NCBI RefSeq assembly: GCF_007994735.1
Contig: NZ_VOIL01000001.1
Location: forward strand, 1,736,001-1,800,000
DNA length: 64,000 bases
Source: Nesterenkonia populi
Lineage (GTDB): Bacteria > Actinomycetota > Actinomycetes > Actinomycetales > Micrococcaceae
Direction of reading: 5' to 3'
Shown here in pieces: positions 46,489 through 55,794 of the stretch (its first letter is position 1; every line of letters begins with the position of its first letter). Both the position numbers and the translations under genes were made by a program. The notes under the pieces were generated by a model. The model ran no database searches. It worked only from the letters and a program-made list of their open reading frames with translations, and was not told the DNA's origin.

Positions 46489-47148
46489 CTACATCCCGGA
46501 GGTGCGGGCGAGGACGAACCCGCCCTTGGAGCTGAGACGAGTCCAGCGGCCCAGGGTGTGAACCTGCGTGGCATCGTCCCCGGAGCCGAGGAAGCCCAAC
46601 GAATAGGCGCCGAAGGCCGCACCGGCGGGGATCTGCGGAGTCTGTGTGACGGAGTCGCCCCAGACCCGCTCCCGCAGCTGCTCCACCACGGCGGCTCCCG
46701 CACTGTCCGGCACGGCGTCGGCGATCCTGCTGATTCCCTCCTCCGCAGTCTCCCGAAGAAGCGCATCCGTGACCGTGCCCTGGGGCTCCCAGCCGGAGCG
46801 CGGCGGAGTGACCGCGGCCCACGGGGCGTTGACCTGCGAGGGCGGAAGCGAAAGCTCCACATCCGAGCCCTCCAGGCGCGCCAGGCGCTCAGTGATCGAA
46901 TCGAGCTCGACGGTCACGTCCGCGGACGAGGCCTCACCGAGCTTCATCGTCCGCAGGCCCAGCACGGCAGGCAGGCGCCCCACCAGGGAGCTGGGCGTCA
47001 TCACCGGCACCCAGGCGGCCACCACCGGGCCCACGGCCTGCAGGCGGATGCCCTGCTGCTCGATTTTCTTAGCGCGCTTCACATAGGTTCCGAGATCCTG
47101 GAGCGCGGCGGCCTCAGCGAATTTCAGGGTCTGCGTCATCCCTGACAT
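46489..47148 (-). CDS. Conserved protein of unknown function
   Basis: 219 residues without a signal peptide or clear membrane helix. A basic helix sits near the start (LGTYVKRAKKIEQQGIRLQA), followed by AVGPVVAAWVPVMTPSSLVG, hydrophobic but short. A later region reads WEPQGTVTDALLRETAEEGI and RVWGDSVTQTPQIPAGAAFG; the end is RWTRLSSKGGFVLARTSG. The pattern is coherent codon by codon and looks like a conserved actinobacterial protein, but I recognise no domain. It is convergent with mshA. Confidence 0.7.
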   Translation of the reverse strand: MSGMTQTLKFAEAAALQDLGTYVKRAKKIEQQGIRLQAVGPVVAAWVPVMTPSSLVGRLPAVLGLRTMKLGEASSADVTVELDSITERLARLEGSDVELSLPPSQVNAPWAAVTPPRSGWEPQGTVTDALLRETAEEGISRIADAVPDSAGAAVVEQLRERVWGDSVTQTPQIPAGAAFGAYSLGFLGSGDDATQVHTLGRWTRLSSKGGFVLARTSGM

Positions 47149-47235
47149 TCTCGCAGGTAAGCGTGCCGATGAAATCCAGCAGGGCGGTATTGTGGCGGTG
47201 AATTACCTGACGGTAGGCACAGCGGAGGGAGACCG

Positions 47236-48246
47236 ATGCCGGAGAGCAGCGACCAGGGGACCAGCGGCGCGAGGCCCACTGCCGAGGAGACGGTGAGGCA
47301 GTTCGCCGCGATGTTCGAGCTCGAGGAGATGGAGGGCGAGGACCAGTTCCTCGCCCCCGTGTATGAGCAGGCGTTCTGGCGCATCTTCGGCGGCCAGGTG
47401 CTGGCGCAGTCAGCGGCGGCTGCGATGCACACGGTGGATCCGGCGCGGGCCATCCACTCCGTGCACGGCTACTTCCTGCGGCCCGGCGACTCCAAGAAGC
47501 CCATCGAGGTCAGAGTGGAGCGCCTGCGCGACGGCGGGTCCTTCTCCGCCCGCCGGGCCCAGGCCTACCAGGACGGTCAGCCCATCCTGTCGATGATCAC
47601 GAGCTTCCAGGTCGGCTCGCACGGACCGGCTCATCAGATGCAGATGCCTCAGGGACTTCCATCGCCTGATGAGCTCGCTGATCCGGCCGAGCTGCTCGGC
47701 CATGTGAAGCACCCGGTGGTGCAGGAATGGGGCGTGGGCCGCCCCTTCGACATCCGGCATATCGACCGCCCCGTCTACCTGGAGGCCGACCGGGAGCGTC
47801 GTCCTACTTCTGCGGTGTGGCTGCGCACCAAGGCCGCGCTCCCTGAGGACCCCAACATTCACCGTGCGGCGATGCTCTACGCCTCCGACTACCTGCCGTT
47901 CGAGCCCATGATGCGCCAGCACGGCCTGTACTGGGCGAAGCCCGGGCTGAAGATGGCTTCGCTGGACCACGCCATGTGGTGGCACCGGGCCGCACGCGCC
48001 GACGAATGGCTGCTGTTCGTCATGGACTCGCCCTCAACCCAGAGCGCCCGCGGCCTGGCCGCCGGGTGGATCTTCACCCGCGACGGCGATCTCGTCGCCT
48101 CCGTGGCCCAGGAGGGGATGATCCGCCCGCCCCAGGGCCTCAAGCCCCGGATCCAGGAGACGGTCCAGCGCACCTCTGCGCGCACGCCCAGGCAGGCCCA
48201 CGAGAAATACGGGCAGGCCTGGCGCTCCCGCTACCTCGGACGGTAG
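47236..48246 (+). CDS. tesB: Acyl-CoA thioesterase II (TesB-like)
   Basis: 336 residues with the double hotdog fold. The first half holds RIFGGQVLAQSAAAAMHTV and SVHGYFLRPGDSKKPIEVRV. The second half has MLYASDYLPFEPMM, SLDHAMWWHRAARADEWLLF and GLAAGWIFTRDGDLVASVAQ, with the catalytic Asp-Gln-Thr/Ser type residues in place (SLDHA, SPSTQSARG, VAQEG). It hydrolyses acyl-CoA to free acid and CoA. Length is slightly above the E. coli enzyme (286). Confidence 0.92.
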   Translation: MPESSDQGTSGARPTAEETVRQFAAMFELEEMEGEDQFLAPVYEQAFWRIFGGQVLAQSAAAAMHTVDPARAIHSVHGYFLRPGDSKKPIEVRVERLRDGGSFSARRAQAYQDGQPILSMITSFQVGSHGPAHQMQMPQGLPSPDELADPAELLGHVKHPVVQEWGVGRPFDIRHIDRPVYLEADRERRPTSAVWLRTKAALPEDPNIHRAAMLYASDYLPFEPMMRQHGLYWAKPGLKMASLDHAMWWHRAARADEWLLFVMDSPSTQSARGLAAGWIFTRDGDLVASVAQEGMIRPPQGLKPRIQETVQRTSARTPRQAHEKYGQAWRSRYLGR

Positions 48247-48267
48247 ACGCACGACGGCGCCCTCCGC

Positions 48268-48924
48268 CTACGCGTTGACCATGGAGTGCGCAGCGCGGTC
48301 GAGATAGTCCCAGAGGATCTCCTCATGCATGGGGGAGAGGCCTGCCTCCTTGACCGCGTTGCCCATGAACTTCAGCCATTTGTCCCGGGCCTCAGCGTCC
48401 ACCTTGAACGGCATGTGGCGCATCCGCAGGCGCGGGTGGCCTCGCTCGGCCTGGTAGGTGCGCGGCCCGCCCCAATACTGCTCCAGGAACGTCAGCAGCC
48501 GGCGCTTGGCCGGCTCGAGGTCCTCCTCGGGGTACATCGCGCGGAAGTCCTCGTCCTCGGCCACCTGGGCGTAGAAGGCGTCCACAATCTTCTGGAACGT
48601 CTCTCGGCCGCCCACCTGGGCGTAGAAGCTGTTGGGGTCCACCTGGTCGGCCCCGTCCTCCGCCTCCACCGGGCGGCCGTCGGGCCCGGGAAGCACGCCG
48701 AGGTCTGCGGGGCGCGGGGGAGCGGGTGCACCCTCGGGGTTCTTCGGGGCAGGGTCAGCCGCGCCCTTCTGGGCTGGTCGCTCCTGCGGCTCCTGGTGGG
48801 CCTGCCGGTCAGGCCGGCCGGTCACTTGGGACGGGGGCTTTCCGGCAGGGCGCACTGTGGCGATCGGTGCGCCGAGGCGCTGGGAGAACTCCGGAAGCTG
48901 GGGAGGCTGCTGCTCATCGGACAT
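48268..48924 (-). CDS. glbO: Truncated haemoglobin (group II, GlbO-like) with N-terminal extension
   Basis: 218 residues. The C-terminal ~125 form a 2/2 haemoglobin: FYAQVGGRETFQKIVDAFYA, RRLLTFLEQYWGGPRTYQAE, GHPRLRMRHMPFKVDAEARD and MHEEILWDYLDRAAHSM. The proximal haem histidine is in GHPRLRMRHMPF, and the tryptophan of group II is present. The first ~90 residues are Pro/Ala-rich and probably disordered, an extension absent from most GlbO proteins. Start ATG 48924 is divergent from rpiB by 57 bp. Confidence 0.88.
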   Translation of the reverse strand: MSDEQQPPQLPEFSQRLGAPIATVRPAGKPPSQVTGRPDRQAHQEPQERPAQKGAADPAPKNPEGAPAPPRPADLGVLPGPDGRPVEAEDGADQVDPNSFYAQVGGRETFQKIVDAFYAQVAEDEDFRAMYPEEDLEPAKRRLLTFLEQYWGGPRTYQAERGHPRLRMRHMPFKVDAEARDKWLKFMGNAVKEAGLSPMHEEILWDYLDRAAHSMVNA

Positions 48925-48981
48925 AGTTCTCACAGCATAGGATGGGTGATGTTTGTTCCGGAACCTGACCGAAGGATCCCT

Positions 48982-49455
48982 ATGCGCGTTCACATCGCCA
49001 CCGACCACGCAGGAATGGAGCTCTCCGCCCACCTGGTGAAGCACTTGGCCGAGGCGGGCCACGAGGTCATCGACCACGGCCCCGCCGAGTACGACGCCGA
49101 GGATGACTACCCCGACTTCATCATTCCTGCCGCTGAGGCGCTTGCCGCGGACTGGGTCGCCGGCGAGCAGTCCGCGGGGATCGTGCTGGGAGGATCCGGA
49201 AACGGCGAGCAGATCGCGGCGAACAAGGTCAAGGGGGTCCGGGCCGCACTCGCCTGGAACCTTGAGACCGCTCAGCTGGCACGCGAGCACAACAACGCCA
49301 ACGTGCTCGGGCTCGGCGGCCGCCAGCACAGCCTGGAGGAGGCGACCGGCATCGTTGACGCGTTCCTCGCCGCCGAATGGTCCGACGCCGAGCGTCACGC
49401 CCGGCGCATCCGCAAGATCACCCGCTACGAGAGCACCGGCACCATCAGTGCCTGA
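48982..49455 (+). CDS. rpiB: Ribose-5-phosphate isomerase B
   Basis: 157 residues of the RpiB/LacAB family: MRVHIATDHAGMELSAHLVK, HGPAEYDAEDDYPDF and GIVLGGSGNGEQIAANKVKG, the GxSGNGxxIxANK active-site pattern. It interconverts ribose-5-phosphate and ribulose-5-phosphate. GAAGGA precedes the ATG. The actinobacterial-type catalytic residue set (Ser/Glu rather than Cys) fits GGSGNGE. Its end overlaps the next gene by 8 bp. Confidence 0.95.
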   Translation: MRVHIATDHAGMELSAHLVKHLAEAGHEVIDHGPAEYDAEDDYPDFIIPAAEALAADWVAGEQSAGIVLGGSGNGEQIAANKVKGVRAALAWNLETAQLAREHNNANVLGLGGRQHSLEEATGIVDAFLAAEWSDAERHARRIRKITRYESTGTISA

Positions 49456-50335
49456 GGGACACACCCTCCACCGGCTCGCCTCCCAGATCAACCGGCTCTT
49501 CGCCGGCCGCACGTGGCGGGTCACCTCGCCGCAGGGCAGGTTCGACGCAGGCGCGGCCCGCCTCACCGGGCGCGCCCCCGAGCGGGCTGAGGCGCACGGC
49601 AAGCAGCTGTTCGTCCACTTGGGCCCGGACATCTGGCAGGTGCACCTGGGCCTCTACGGGGCATTCAGCTTCCGCGGCGACGAGAGCTTCTCCGGCGCCG
49701 ACACGCTGGGCGCACCCCGCACCAAGACTCAGACGCTCAGCCCCGAGTACGACGAGGCCGGATGGATCGTCCCCGAAGCTCCGGCGGGAGCCGTGCGTGC
49801 TCGCGTCCACGTTCCCAACGGGTGGGCGGACCTGCGCGGCCCCTCAAAGTGCCAGGTGCTCAGCCCCATGCAGTATGAGGCTGTGACCCGCCGGCTGGGT
49901 CCGGACCCGCTGCATCAGCCTGACGGGCAGATCGACGCGGCGCTTGCGGCCCAGTTCCAGCAGAACCTCGCGCGCCGCCGAGTCAGCGTCGGCGCCGCGC
50001 TGATGGACCAAGCGGTCATCGCCGGCGTCGGGAACATCTACCGCGCCGAGTCCCTGTTCGCCGAAGGCATCAGCCCCGACGTCGCCTCGGCCGTCCTGGC
50101 GGAGGAGCAGAGCGCAGCGCTGTGGGCACGGCTCACCGCCCAGCTGCGCGACGGCGTCGCCGAAGGTCGCATCCGTACCCTCCGCCCCGGGGAGGAGCGC
50201 AGGCAGCCGCAGCGCCGTCACTGGGTCTACCAGCACCAGGGCACGCCCTGCCTGCGCTGCGGAGAGATCATTCGGATGAGGGAGCTGCAGGGCAGGCGTC
50301 TCTACTGGTGCCCGGGCTGTCAGCTCGTCCCGTAG
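49448..50335 (+). CDS. nei: Endonuclease VIII-like DNA glycosylase (Fpg/Nei family)
   Basis: 295 residues. The N-terminus [10 protein letters not shown] after the initiator gives the catalytic Pro-2 and Glu-3 of the family. A helix-two-turn-helix is present ([20 protein letters not shown]), followed by a zinc finger with [20 protein letters not shown] and CPGC. It excises oxidised bases and cleaves the backbone. GTG 49448 starts exactly at MPEGHT and overlaps rpiB by 8 bp; the longer upstream frame would bury Pro-2, so it is rejected. Confidence 0.93.
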   Translation: MPEGHTLHRLASQINRLFAGRTWRVTSPQGRFDAGAARLTGRAPERAEAHGKQLFVHLGPDIWQVHLGLYGAFSFRGDESFSGADTLGAPRTKTQTLSPEYDEAGWIVPEAPAGAVRARVHVPNGWADLRGPSKCQVLSPMQYEAVTRRLGPDPLHQPDGQIDAALAAQFQQNLARRRVSVGAALMDQAVIAGVGNIYRAESLFAEGISPDVASAVLAEEQSAALWARLTAQLRDGVAEGRIRTLRPGEERRQPQRRHWVYQHQGTPCLRCGEIIRMRELQGRRLYWCPGCQLVP

Positions 50336-50382
50336 AATCACCGGGTCAGCCGACACCCGACCCGCAGGAGAGCCGAAGCCCC

Positions 50383-52389
50383 GTGTCCGAGCAGATCAGC
50401 ATCACCCTCAGCGGCGAGCCCACCACCATCGCGCAGGGCACCACCGGCACAGAGCTGTTCGCCGAGGAGAAGACCACCGCGGTGATGCGGGTGGACGGCG
50501 AGCTGTGGGACCTCTCCCGGGAGATTCCCGCAGGCGCAGAGGTTCAGCGGGTGGACATCTCGGAGCCGGACGGGCTGAACGTCCTGCGCCACTCCGCCGC
50601 ACATGTGATGGCCCAGGCGGTCCAGCAGCTCTTCGACGGCGCGAAGCTCGGCATCGGCCCGTTCATCACCGACGGCTTCTACTTCGACTTCGACGTCGAG
50701 ACGCCCTTCACCCCGGACGATCTCAAGCAGATCGAAAAGGCCATGCAGAAGATCGTCAAGCAGGGGCAGGCCTTCGAGCGCGAAGTCGTCACCCTGGGCG
50801 AGGCCAAGCGCCAGATGGCCCAGGAGCCCTACAAGCTCGAGCTGCTCGGCGAGGGCGAGAACGCCGCCGCGGCGGCCGAGGGCGCCTCTGTGGAGGTCGG
50901 CGGCTCAGAGATCACTGTGTACCACAACGTGGACCGCAATGGCGAGCGGGTCTGGTCCGACCTCTGCCGCGGCCCCCACCTGCCCAGCACCAAGCTGATC
51001 GCCAACGCCTTCGCTGTGATGCGTGCTGCCGGCGCCTACTGGCGAGGCCAGGAGACCAACCCGCAGCTGCAGCGCCTCTACGGCACCGCATGGCCCACCA
51101 AGGACGACCTCAAGGCCTACAAGGACCGGCTCGCTGAGGCCGAGCGGCGCGACCACCGCAAGCTCGGCCGCGAGCTGGACCTCTTCAGCTTCCCCGAGGA
51201 GATCGGCTCGGGCCTCTCGGTCTGGCACCCCAAAGGCGGTCTGGTGCGCGGCATCATGGAGCAGCATGCCCGTGCCAAGCACCTCCAGGGCGGCTACACC
51301 TATGTCTACACCCCGCACATCTCAAAGGCTGACCTCTTCGCCACGTCCGGCCACCTCGCCAACTACAAGGACGACATGTGGCCGGCCATCTCCATGGACG
51401 AGGAGGCCGACGAGGACGGCAACGTCACCAAGCAGGGCCAGGACTACTACCTCAAGCCCATGAACTGCCCCATGCACATCCTGATCTACAAGGAGCGCGG
51501 GCGCAGCTACCGAGACCTTCCCCTGCGGTTCGCAGAGAACGGCACCGTCTATCGCAACGAGCGCTCCGGCGCCCTGCACGGGCTCACGCGCGTCCGCGGC
51601 TTCACCCAGGACGACGCGCACCTGTTCGTCCGGCCAGACCAGCTCGAGGCTGAGGTCACCAAGGTGGTCGAGTTCGTCGTGGACCTGCTGCGCGACTTCG
51701 GGCTGGAGAAGTTCGAGCTCGAGCTCTCCATGCGCGATGAGCAGGAGGGAAAGTGGGTCGGCTCCGACGAGTTCTGGGATGCCGCCACCCAGGCCCTGCG
51801 CAACGTGGCCGTGACCTCCGGGCTCAAGCTCACCGAGATTCCCGGCGAGGCCGCGTTCTACGGCCCCAAGATCGACCTGAAGGTCACCGACGCCATCGGG
51901 CGCAAGTGGCAGCTCTCCACCGTCCAGGTGGACCCCAACCTGCCGGAGCGCTTCGAGCTGGAGTACACGGCCGAGGACGGCTCCCGCCAGCGGCCCATCA
52001 TGATCCACCGGGCCCTCTTCGGCTCGATCGAGCGGTTCTTCGCCATCCTGCTGGAGCACTACGCCGGAGCCTTCCCCGCCTGGCTGGCACCGGTCCAGGT
52101 CCGCGGCATCCCGGTCGCTGAGCCGTTCAACGACTACCTCGGCGAGGTCATCGCAGAGCTCCAGGCCAAGGGCGTGCGTGCTGAGCTCGACGACGGCACA
52201 GACCGGTTCCCCAAGAAGATCCGCACGGCCTCGAAGGACAAGATTCCCTTCGCGCTGATCGCCGGCGGCGAGGACCAGGAGGCCGGCGCGGTCTCATTCC
52301 GCTACCGCGACGGCAGCCAGGAGAACCAGGTGCCCATCGACGAGGCCGTGGCCAAGATCCTCAAAGCCATCGAGGACCACGAAGCGTGA
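50383..52389 (+). CDS. thrS: Threonyl-tRNA synthetase
   Basis: 668 residues. An N-terminal TGS domain covers about 1-65. The editing domain follows with [20 protein letters not shown] (HxxxH). The class II core has [20 protein letters not shown], then [20 protein letters not shown] and the C-terminal motif 3 [20 protein letters not shown]. An anticodon-binding domain ends it. Start GTG 50383 with CAGGAG 12 bp upstream, in the spacer after nei. It leads the thrS-HIT-pgsA group. Confidence 0.97.
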   Translation: MSEQISITLSGEPTTIAQGTTGTELFAEEKTTAVMRVDGELWDLSREIPAGAEVQRVDISEPDGLNVLRHSAAHVMAQAVQQLFDGAKLGIGPFITDGFYFDFDVETPFTPDDLKQIEKAMQKIVKQGQAFEREVVTLGEAKRQMAQEPYKLELLGEGENAAAAAEGASVEVGGSEITVYHNVDRNGERVWSDLCRGPHLPSTKLIANAFAVMRAAGAYWRGQETNPQLQRLYGTAWPTKDDLKAYKDRLAEAERRDHRKLGRELDLFSFPEEIGSGLSVWHPKGGLVRGIMEQHARAKHLQGGYTYVYTPHISKADLFATSGHLANYKDDMWPAISMDEEADEDGNVTKQGQDYYLKPMNCPMHILIYKERGRSYRDLPLRFAENGTVYRNERSGALHGLTRVRGFTQDDAHLFVRPDQLEAEVTKVVEFVVDLLRDFGLEKFELELSMRDEQEGKWVGSDEFWDAATQALRNVAVTSGLKLTEIPGEAAFYGPKIDLKVTDAIGRKWQLSTVQVDPNLPERFELEYTAEDGSRQRPIMIHRALFGSIERFFAILLEHYAGAFPAWLAPVQVRGIPVAEPFNDYLGEVIAELQAKGVRAELDDGTDRFPKKIRTASKDKIPFALIAGGEDQEAGAVSFRYRDGSQENQVPIDEAVAKILKAIEDHEA

Positions 52390-52395
52390 GAGTCC

Positions 52396-52959
52396 ATGGC
52401 GTCTGAGGTCTTCGACGAGTTCCAGCTGGCAGGAGCGCCCGACGCCTTCCAGCGCCTCTGGAACCCGCACCGAGCGGCCTATCAGAAGCGCGGCCAGAAC
52501 CAAGTCACCGGCGAGGGCGACTGCCCCTTCTGCGCCGGCCCGGAGCGCACCGACGAGGAGTCTCTCATCGTCCGCCGGGGCGAGACCTGCTTCGTGCTGC
52601 TCAACCTCTACCCCTACAACCCCGGCCACCTGCTTGTATGCCCCTACCGTCACGTCCCCGAGCTGACGGACCTCACTGACGAGGAATCTCGGGAATTCAC
52701 AGCGCTGGCCCAGGACAGCATGCGCGTGCTGCGCACCGCCGCCAACCCGATGGGGTTCAATCTCGGCATCAACCAGGGCAAAGTCGGCGGGGCGGGGATC
52801 GCCCCGCATCTGCACCAGCACATCGTGCCGCGCTGGCAGGGCGACGCGAACTTCATGCCGATCATCGCTCAGACCAAGAACCTCTCGGCGACTCTCGGCC
52901 AGACCCGCAGCCTGGTCGCCGAGACCTGGGCCGAAGGCTCCTGGCAGGAGAAGGGCTGA
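52396..52959 (+). CDS. HIT-family nucleotide phosphorylase/hydrolase
   Basis: 187 residues. The HIT signature is HLHQHIVPRW (near residue 137), preceded by NLYPYNPGHLLVCPYRHVPE and a zinc-type CPFC at about 43-46. Related actinobacterial proteins are Ap4A phosphorylases or AMP hydrolases. It lies 6 bp after thrS and overlaps pgsA by 1 bp, a conserved neighbourhood; breakdown of adenylated side products of the synthetase is a possible role. Confidence 0.9.
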   Translation: MASEVFDEFQLAGAPDAFQRLWNPHRAAYQKRGQNQVTGEGDCPFCAGPERTDEESLIVRRGETCFVLLNLYPYNPGHLLVCPYRHVPELTDLTDEESREFTALAQDSMRVLRTAANPMGFNLGINQGKVGGAGIAPHLHQHIVPRWQGDANFMPIIAQTKNLSATLGQTRSLVAETWAEGSWQEKG

Positions 52960-53573
52960 TGCTGAAGCACGCCCGGGCGTTCTTCTCCCGGCTCTTCGCC
53001 CCGTTGGCCCGGCTGCTGCTGAGGATGGGCCTGACGCCCAACGCTGTCACCGTCATCGGGACCGTCGGGGTCAGCCTCGGCGCCCTGATCCTCTACCCCC
53101 TGGGACAGCTGTTCTGGGGGACCGTCGTCATCACCCTGTTCATCTTCAGCGACCTGCTCGACGGGATGATGGCCCGGATGGGCAACCAGGGCACCGTGCT
53201 CGGCGGGTTTCTCGACTCCGTGCTGGACCGGGTGCAGGACAGCGCGGTCTTCCTCGGGCTGATGATCTGGTTCTACACCTCGGGGGACAATGCTCGCATC
53301 GGCTCGGTCGCAGCGATCTGCATGGTCCTCGGCCTGCTGGTCTCCTACATCCGGGCCCGGGCCGAATCGATGGGCTTCGACGCCAACGTGGGCATCGCCG
53401 AGCGGCCCGAGCGGCTCGTCTCCACCCTGGTGGCCGCAGGTCTGGTGGGGCTCGGACTGCACGAGGCTGTCCTGCACGTGGTGCTCGTCCTGCTGGCGAT
53501 CGCCTCAGCAGTGACCGTGGCCCAGCGGATCACAGCAGTTGCTCAGCAGGCCAATCAGCCCCGCGCCGGCTGA
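52959..53573 (+). CDS. pgsA: CDP-alcohol phosphatidyltransferase (PgsA, phosphatidylinositol phosphate synthase type)
   Basis: 204 residues with about six membrane helices. The motif DLLDGMMARMGNQGTVLGG followed by FLDSVLDR gives D-x2-D-G-x2-A-R-x8-9-G-x3-D-x3-D of this enzyme class. In actinobacteria this thrS-HIT-linked gene makes phosphatidylinositol phosphate from CDP-diacylglycerol and inositol phosphate, the base of PI and mannosides. Its start overlaps the HIT gene by 1 bp. Unusually, no acyltransferase or pimA follows; yebC comes next after 76 bp. Confidence 0.9.
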   Translation: MLKHARAFFSRLFAPLARLLLRMGLTPNAVTVIGTVGVSLGALILYPLGQLFWGTVVITLFIFSDLLDGMMARMGNQGTVLGGFLDSVLDRVQDSAVFLGLMIWFYTSGDNARIGSVAAICMVLGLLVSYIRARAESMGFDANVGIAERPERLVSTLVAAGLVGLGLHEAVLHVVLVLLAIASAVTVAQRITAVAQQANQPRAG

Positions 53574-53649
53574 TGCCGGAGCACCCCCGGGCTCTCCGTT
53601 AGCCTGGTGCAGACGCTGAATCACCACCCCTGCTGACAAGAGGAGAACT

Positions 53650-54411
53650 ATGGCCGGCCACTCCAAATGGGCCAACACCAAGCACCGCAAGGCTGCGGTG
53701 GACGCCAAGCGTGCGAAGATCAACGCCCGCTACATCAAGCAGATCGAGGTTGCGGCACGCAACGGCGGGCCCGACCCTGCTGGCAACCCGGGGCTTGACC
53801 TGGCTGTCGCGAAGGCCAAGAAGGAGTCGGTCCCCAACGACAACATCGACCGCGCCATCAAGCGCGGCGCTGGACTCACCGGAGACGCCGTCGACTACGA
53901 GGATGTCACCTACGAGGTGCGCGGCCCGGCCGGATCGGCCCTGCTCGTGGAATGCCTCACCGACAACCGAAACCGTGCCGCCGCTGACGTGCGCACCGCC
54001 GTCTCGAAATCCGGCGGCACCCTCGCCGACCCCGGATCGGTCGCCTTCATGTTTCAGCGCAAGGGCGTGGTCACCGTGCCGAGGACGGAGGGCCTCACCG
54101 AGGATGACGTCCTCGCCGCAGTGCTCGATGCCGGAGTCGAGGAGGTCTACGACCAGGACGACCGGTTCGAGGTCCGCTCCGAGCCCAGCGACCTCCAGGA
54201 TGTCACCAAGGGCCTCGAGGAGGCCGGAATCTCCTACGACAACGACGAGGTCGCCTTCATCTCCGACATCAAGGTGGACCTCGAACTGGCCGACGCGAAG
54301 AAGTTCCTGCGCCTGCACGACGCTCTGGATGACCTGGACGACGTCCAGAGCATCCACACCAACGCGGACCTCAGCGCGGAGACCTTGGCCGCCCTCGACG
54401 CCGAGAGCTGA
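53650..54411 (+). CDS. yebC: YebC/PmpR-family protein
   Basis: 253 residues, full length: [20 protein letters not shown], then [20 protein letters not shown], then [20 protein letters not shown] and [20 protein letters not shown]. The family includes proteins described as regulators and as translation factors acting on difficult proline stretches. AGGAG precedes the ATG. It leads the ruvCAB group, as in many bacteria, and its stop is 5 bp before the presumed ruvC start. Confidence 0.95.
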   Translation: MAGHSKWANTKHRKAAVDAKRAKINARYIKQIEVAARNGGPDPAGNPGLDLAVAKAKKESVPNDNIDRAIKRGAGLTGDAVDYEDVTYEVRGPAGSALLVECLTDNRNRAAADVRTAVSKSGGTLADPGSVAFMFQRKGVVTVPRTEGLTEDDVLAAVLDAGVEEVYDQDDRFEVRSEPSDLQDVTKGLEEAGISYDNDEVAFISDIKVDLELADAKKFLRLHDALDDLDDVQSIHTNADLSAETLAALDAES

Positions 54412-54416
54412 GTCCC

Positions 54417-55103
54417 CTGAGCCGCACCCGCTCCCAGACCCCCGGCGGCCTCTCAGGGACCGCCGGGACCTCCCGCACGGCACAGCGGATCCTCGGGGTT
54501 GACCCTGGGCTGACCCGGTGCGGCTTCGCGGTGATCGAAATGCAGCCCAACCGCACCGGTGCCTCGGTGCACGTGCAGGTGACCGCCACCAAGGCCGAGG
54601 AGGATCTGTCGCACCGCATCCTCGCCATACAGCGTGCCGCCGAAGAGCTGCTGGAGTCCTATGCGCCCGACGTCGTCGCGGTGGAGCGCGTCTTCGCGAG
54701 CAGCAACGCCCCCACCGCCATGGCAACCGCACAGGCCACAGGGGTCGTCATCGCCGCGGCGGCGGCCCGGGACATTCCTGTGGCCTGGCACACCCCCTCG
54801 GAGGTGAAGGCGGCGGTCACCGACGACGGAACCGCCGACAAGGACGCAGTCGCCCGGATGGTCCGGCGAATCCTCGGCCTGCCGGGACTTCCCAAGCCGG
54901 TCGACGCCACGGATGCCTACGCAGTGGCCATCTGCCATGCCTGGCGCTCCGGCATCGGCGCGGTCTACAGCATGTCAGCGGGAACCCGTACCCATCAGGG
55001 CGCCAAAACGGCCATGCAGAAGGCGGCAGAGACGCAGGAGGGCAGCATGACGCCGGCCCAGAGGGCGTGGCGCGCCGCGGAGAAGCGAGCCCAGGGCGGG
55101 TGA
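54417..55103 (+). CDS. ruvC: Holliday junction resolvase RuvC (non-canonical start)
   Basis: The frame reads RILGVDPGLTRCGFAVIEMQ, VVAVERVFASSNAPTAMATA, then ATDAYAVAICHAW: the first Asp of GVDPG, the Glu of VER and the DATDA aspartates are the four catalytic acids of RuvC. No ATG, GTG or TTG exists upstream of GVDPG in frame; the only NTG codons are CTG at 54408 and 54417. The first GTG (54531) lies after the catalytic Asp and would give a dead protein. I therefore place the start at CTG 54417, 228 residues. A sequencing error or small indel upstream is the alternative. A charged C-terminal tail (~40 residues) is extra. Confidence 0.85.
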   Translation: MSRTRSQTPGGLSGTAGTSRTAQRILGVDPGLTRCGFAVIEMQPNRTGASVHVQVTATKAEEDLSHRILAIQRAAEELLESYAPDVVAVERVFASSNAPTAMATAQATGVVIAAAAARDIPVAWHTPSEVKAAVTDDGTADKDAVARMVRRILGLPGLPKPVDATDAYAVAICHAWRSGIGAVYSMSAGTRTHQGAKTAMQKAAETQEGSMTPAQRAWRAAEKRAQGG

Positions 55104-55164
55104 GGCCGCTAGAGTATTCGAAGATGTGTTCTAATCGCGCTTCGACAGTGAGGGAGGCAACGTC

Positions 55165-55794
55165 GTGATCTCAAGCATCCGCGGAGAGGTGCTGCACGTG
55201 GGACTCGACCATGCGGTGGTCGAGGTCTCCGGCTTCGGCCTGCACCTCAGCGCCACCGCCCAGACGCTCTCCCGGCTGCGCACCGGTGAGCAGGTCCTCC
55301 TGCAGGCCAGCTACGTCCCCAGGCAGGACGAGGCGCCGCTGCTCTTCGGGTTCGCCGAGGCGGGGGAGCGGGAGATCTTCACCACGATGCTCTCCATCTC
55401 AGGAGTCGGTCCGCGGCTGGCCCTGGCGGTCCTCTCAGTGCACACGCCCGAGGAGGTCCGGCGAGCCATCCGTGACTCGGACACCGCCGCGTTCACCCAA
55501 GTGCCCGGCATCGGCAAGAAGACCGCGCAGCGGATCCTGCTCGAGCTGGCCGGAAAGCTGGTCCTGGACAGCCCCGAGGAGCCCCCGTCAGCCCAGGGGC
55601 AGTCGGGGGCTGCCTCTGCCGCAGGGTCCTCAGCAGAGGTGACGGCGGCGCTGGTCTCCCTCGGATGGAGCGAAAAGGACGCGGAGCAGGCCGTCTCAGC
55701 ATCGCTGACGGCTGAGCCGGAGCTGGCCGAGGCAGAGACCGCGGTTCTGCTGCGAGCGACTCTGCGCAGCCTCGGCGGCGGAAGGAGCGGCTGA
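55165..55794 (+). CDS. ruvA: Holliday junction branch migration protein RuvA
   Basis: 209 residues. Domain I starts [20 protein letters not shown]. The helix-hairpin-helix region has [20 protein letters not shown] and [20 protein letters not shown]. The C-terminal domain III ([19 protein letters not shown]) contacts RuvB. RuvA holds the four-way junction open and flat. Start GTG 55165 with GAGGGAGGC upstream; its stop overlaps ruvB by 1 bp. Confidence 0.96.
   Translation: MISSIRGEVLHVGLDHAVVEVSGFGLHLSATAQTLSRLRTGEQVLLQASYVPRQDEAPLLFGFAEAGEREIFTTMLSISGVGPRLALAVLSVHTPEEVRRAIRDSDTAAFTQVPGIGKKTAQRILLELAGKLVLDSPEEPPSAQGQSGAASAAGSSAEVTAALVSLGWSEKDAEQAVSASLTAEPELAEAETAVLLRATLRSLGGGRSG

Noticed and set aside
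50338..50382. T-box or other riboswitch before thrS
   Set aside because: Only 47 bp separate nei and thrS; there is no room for a T-box and no specifier or T-box sequence is present.
54531..55103. GTG-initiated short RuvC
   Set aside because: It would remove GVDPG with the first catalytic aspartate; the frame clearly continues upstream with conserved residues.
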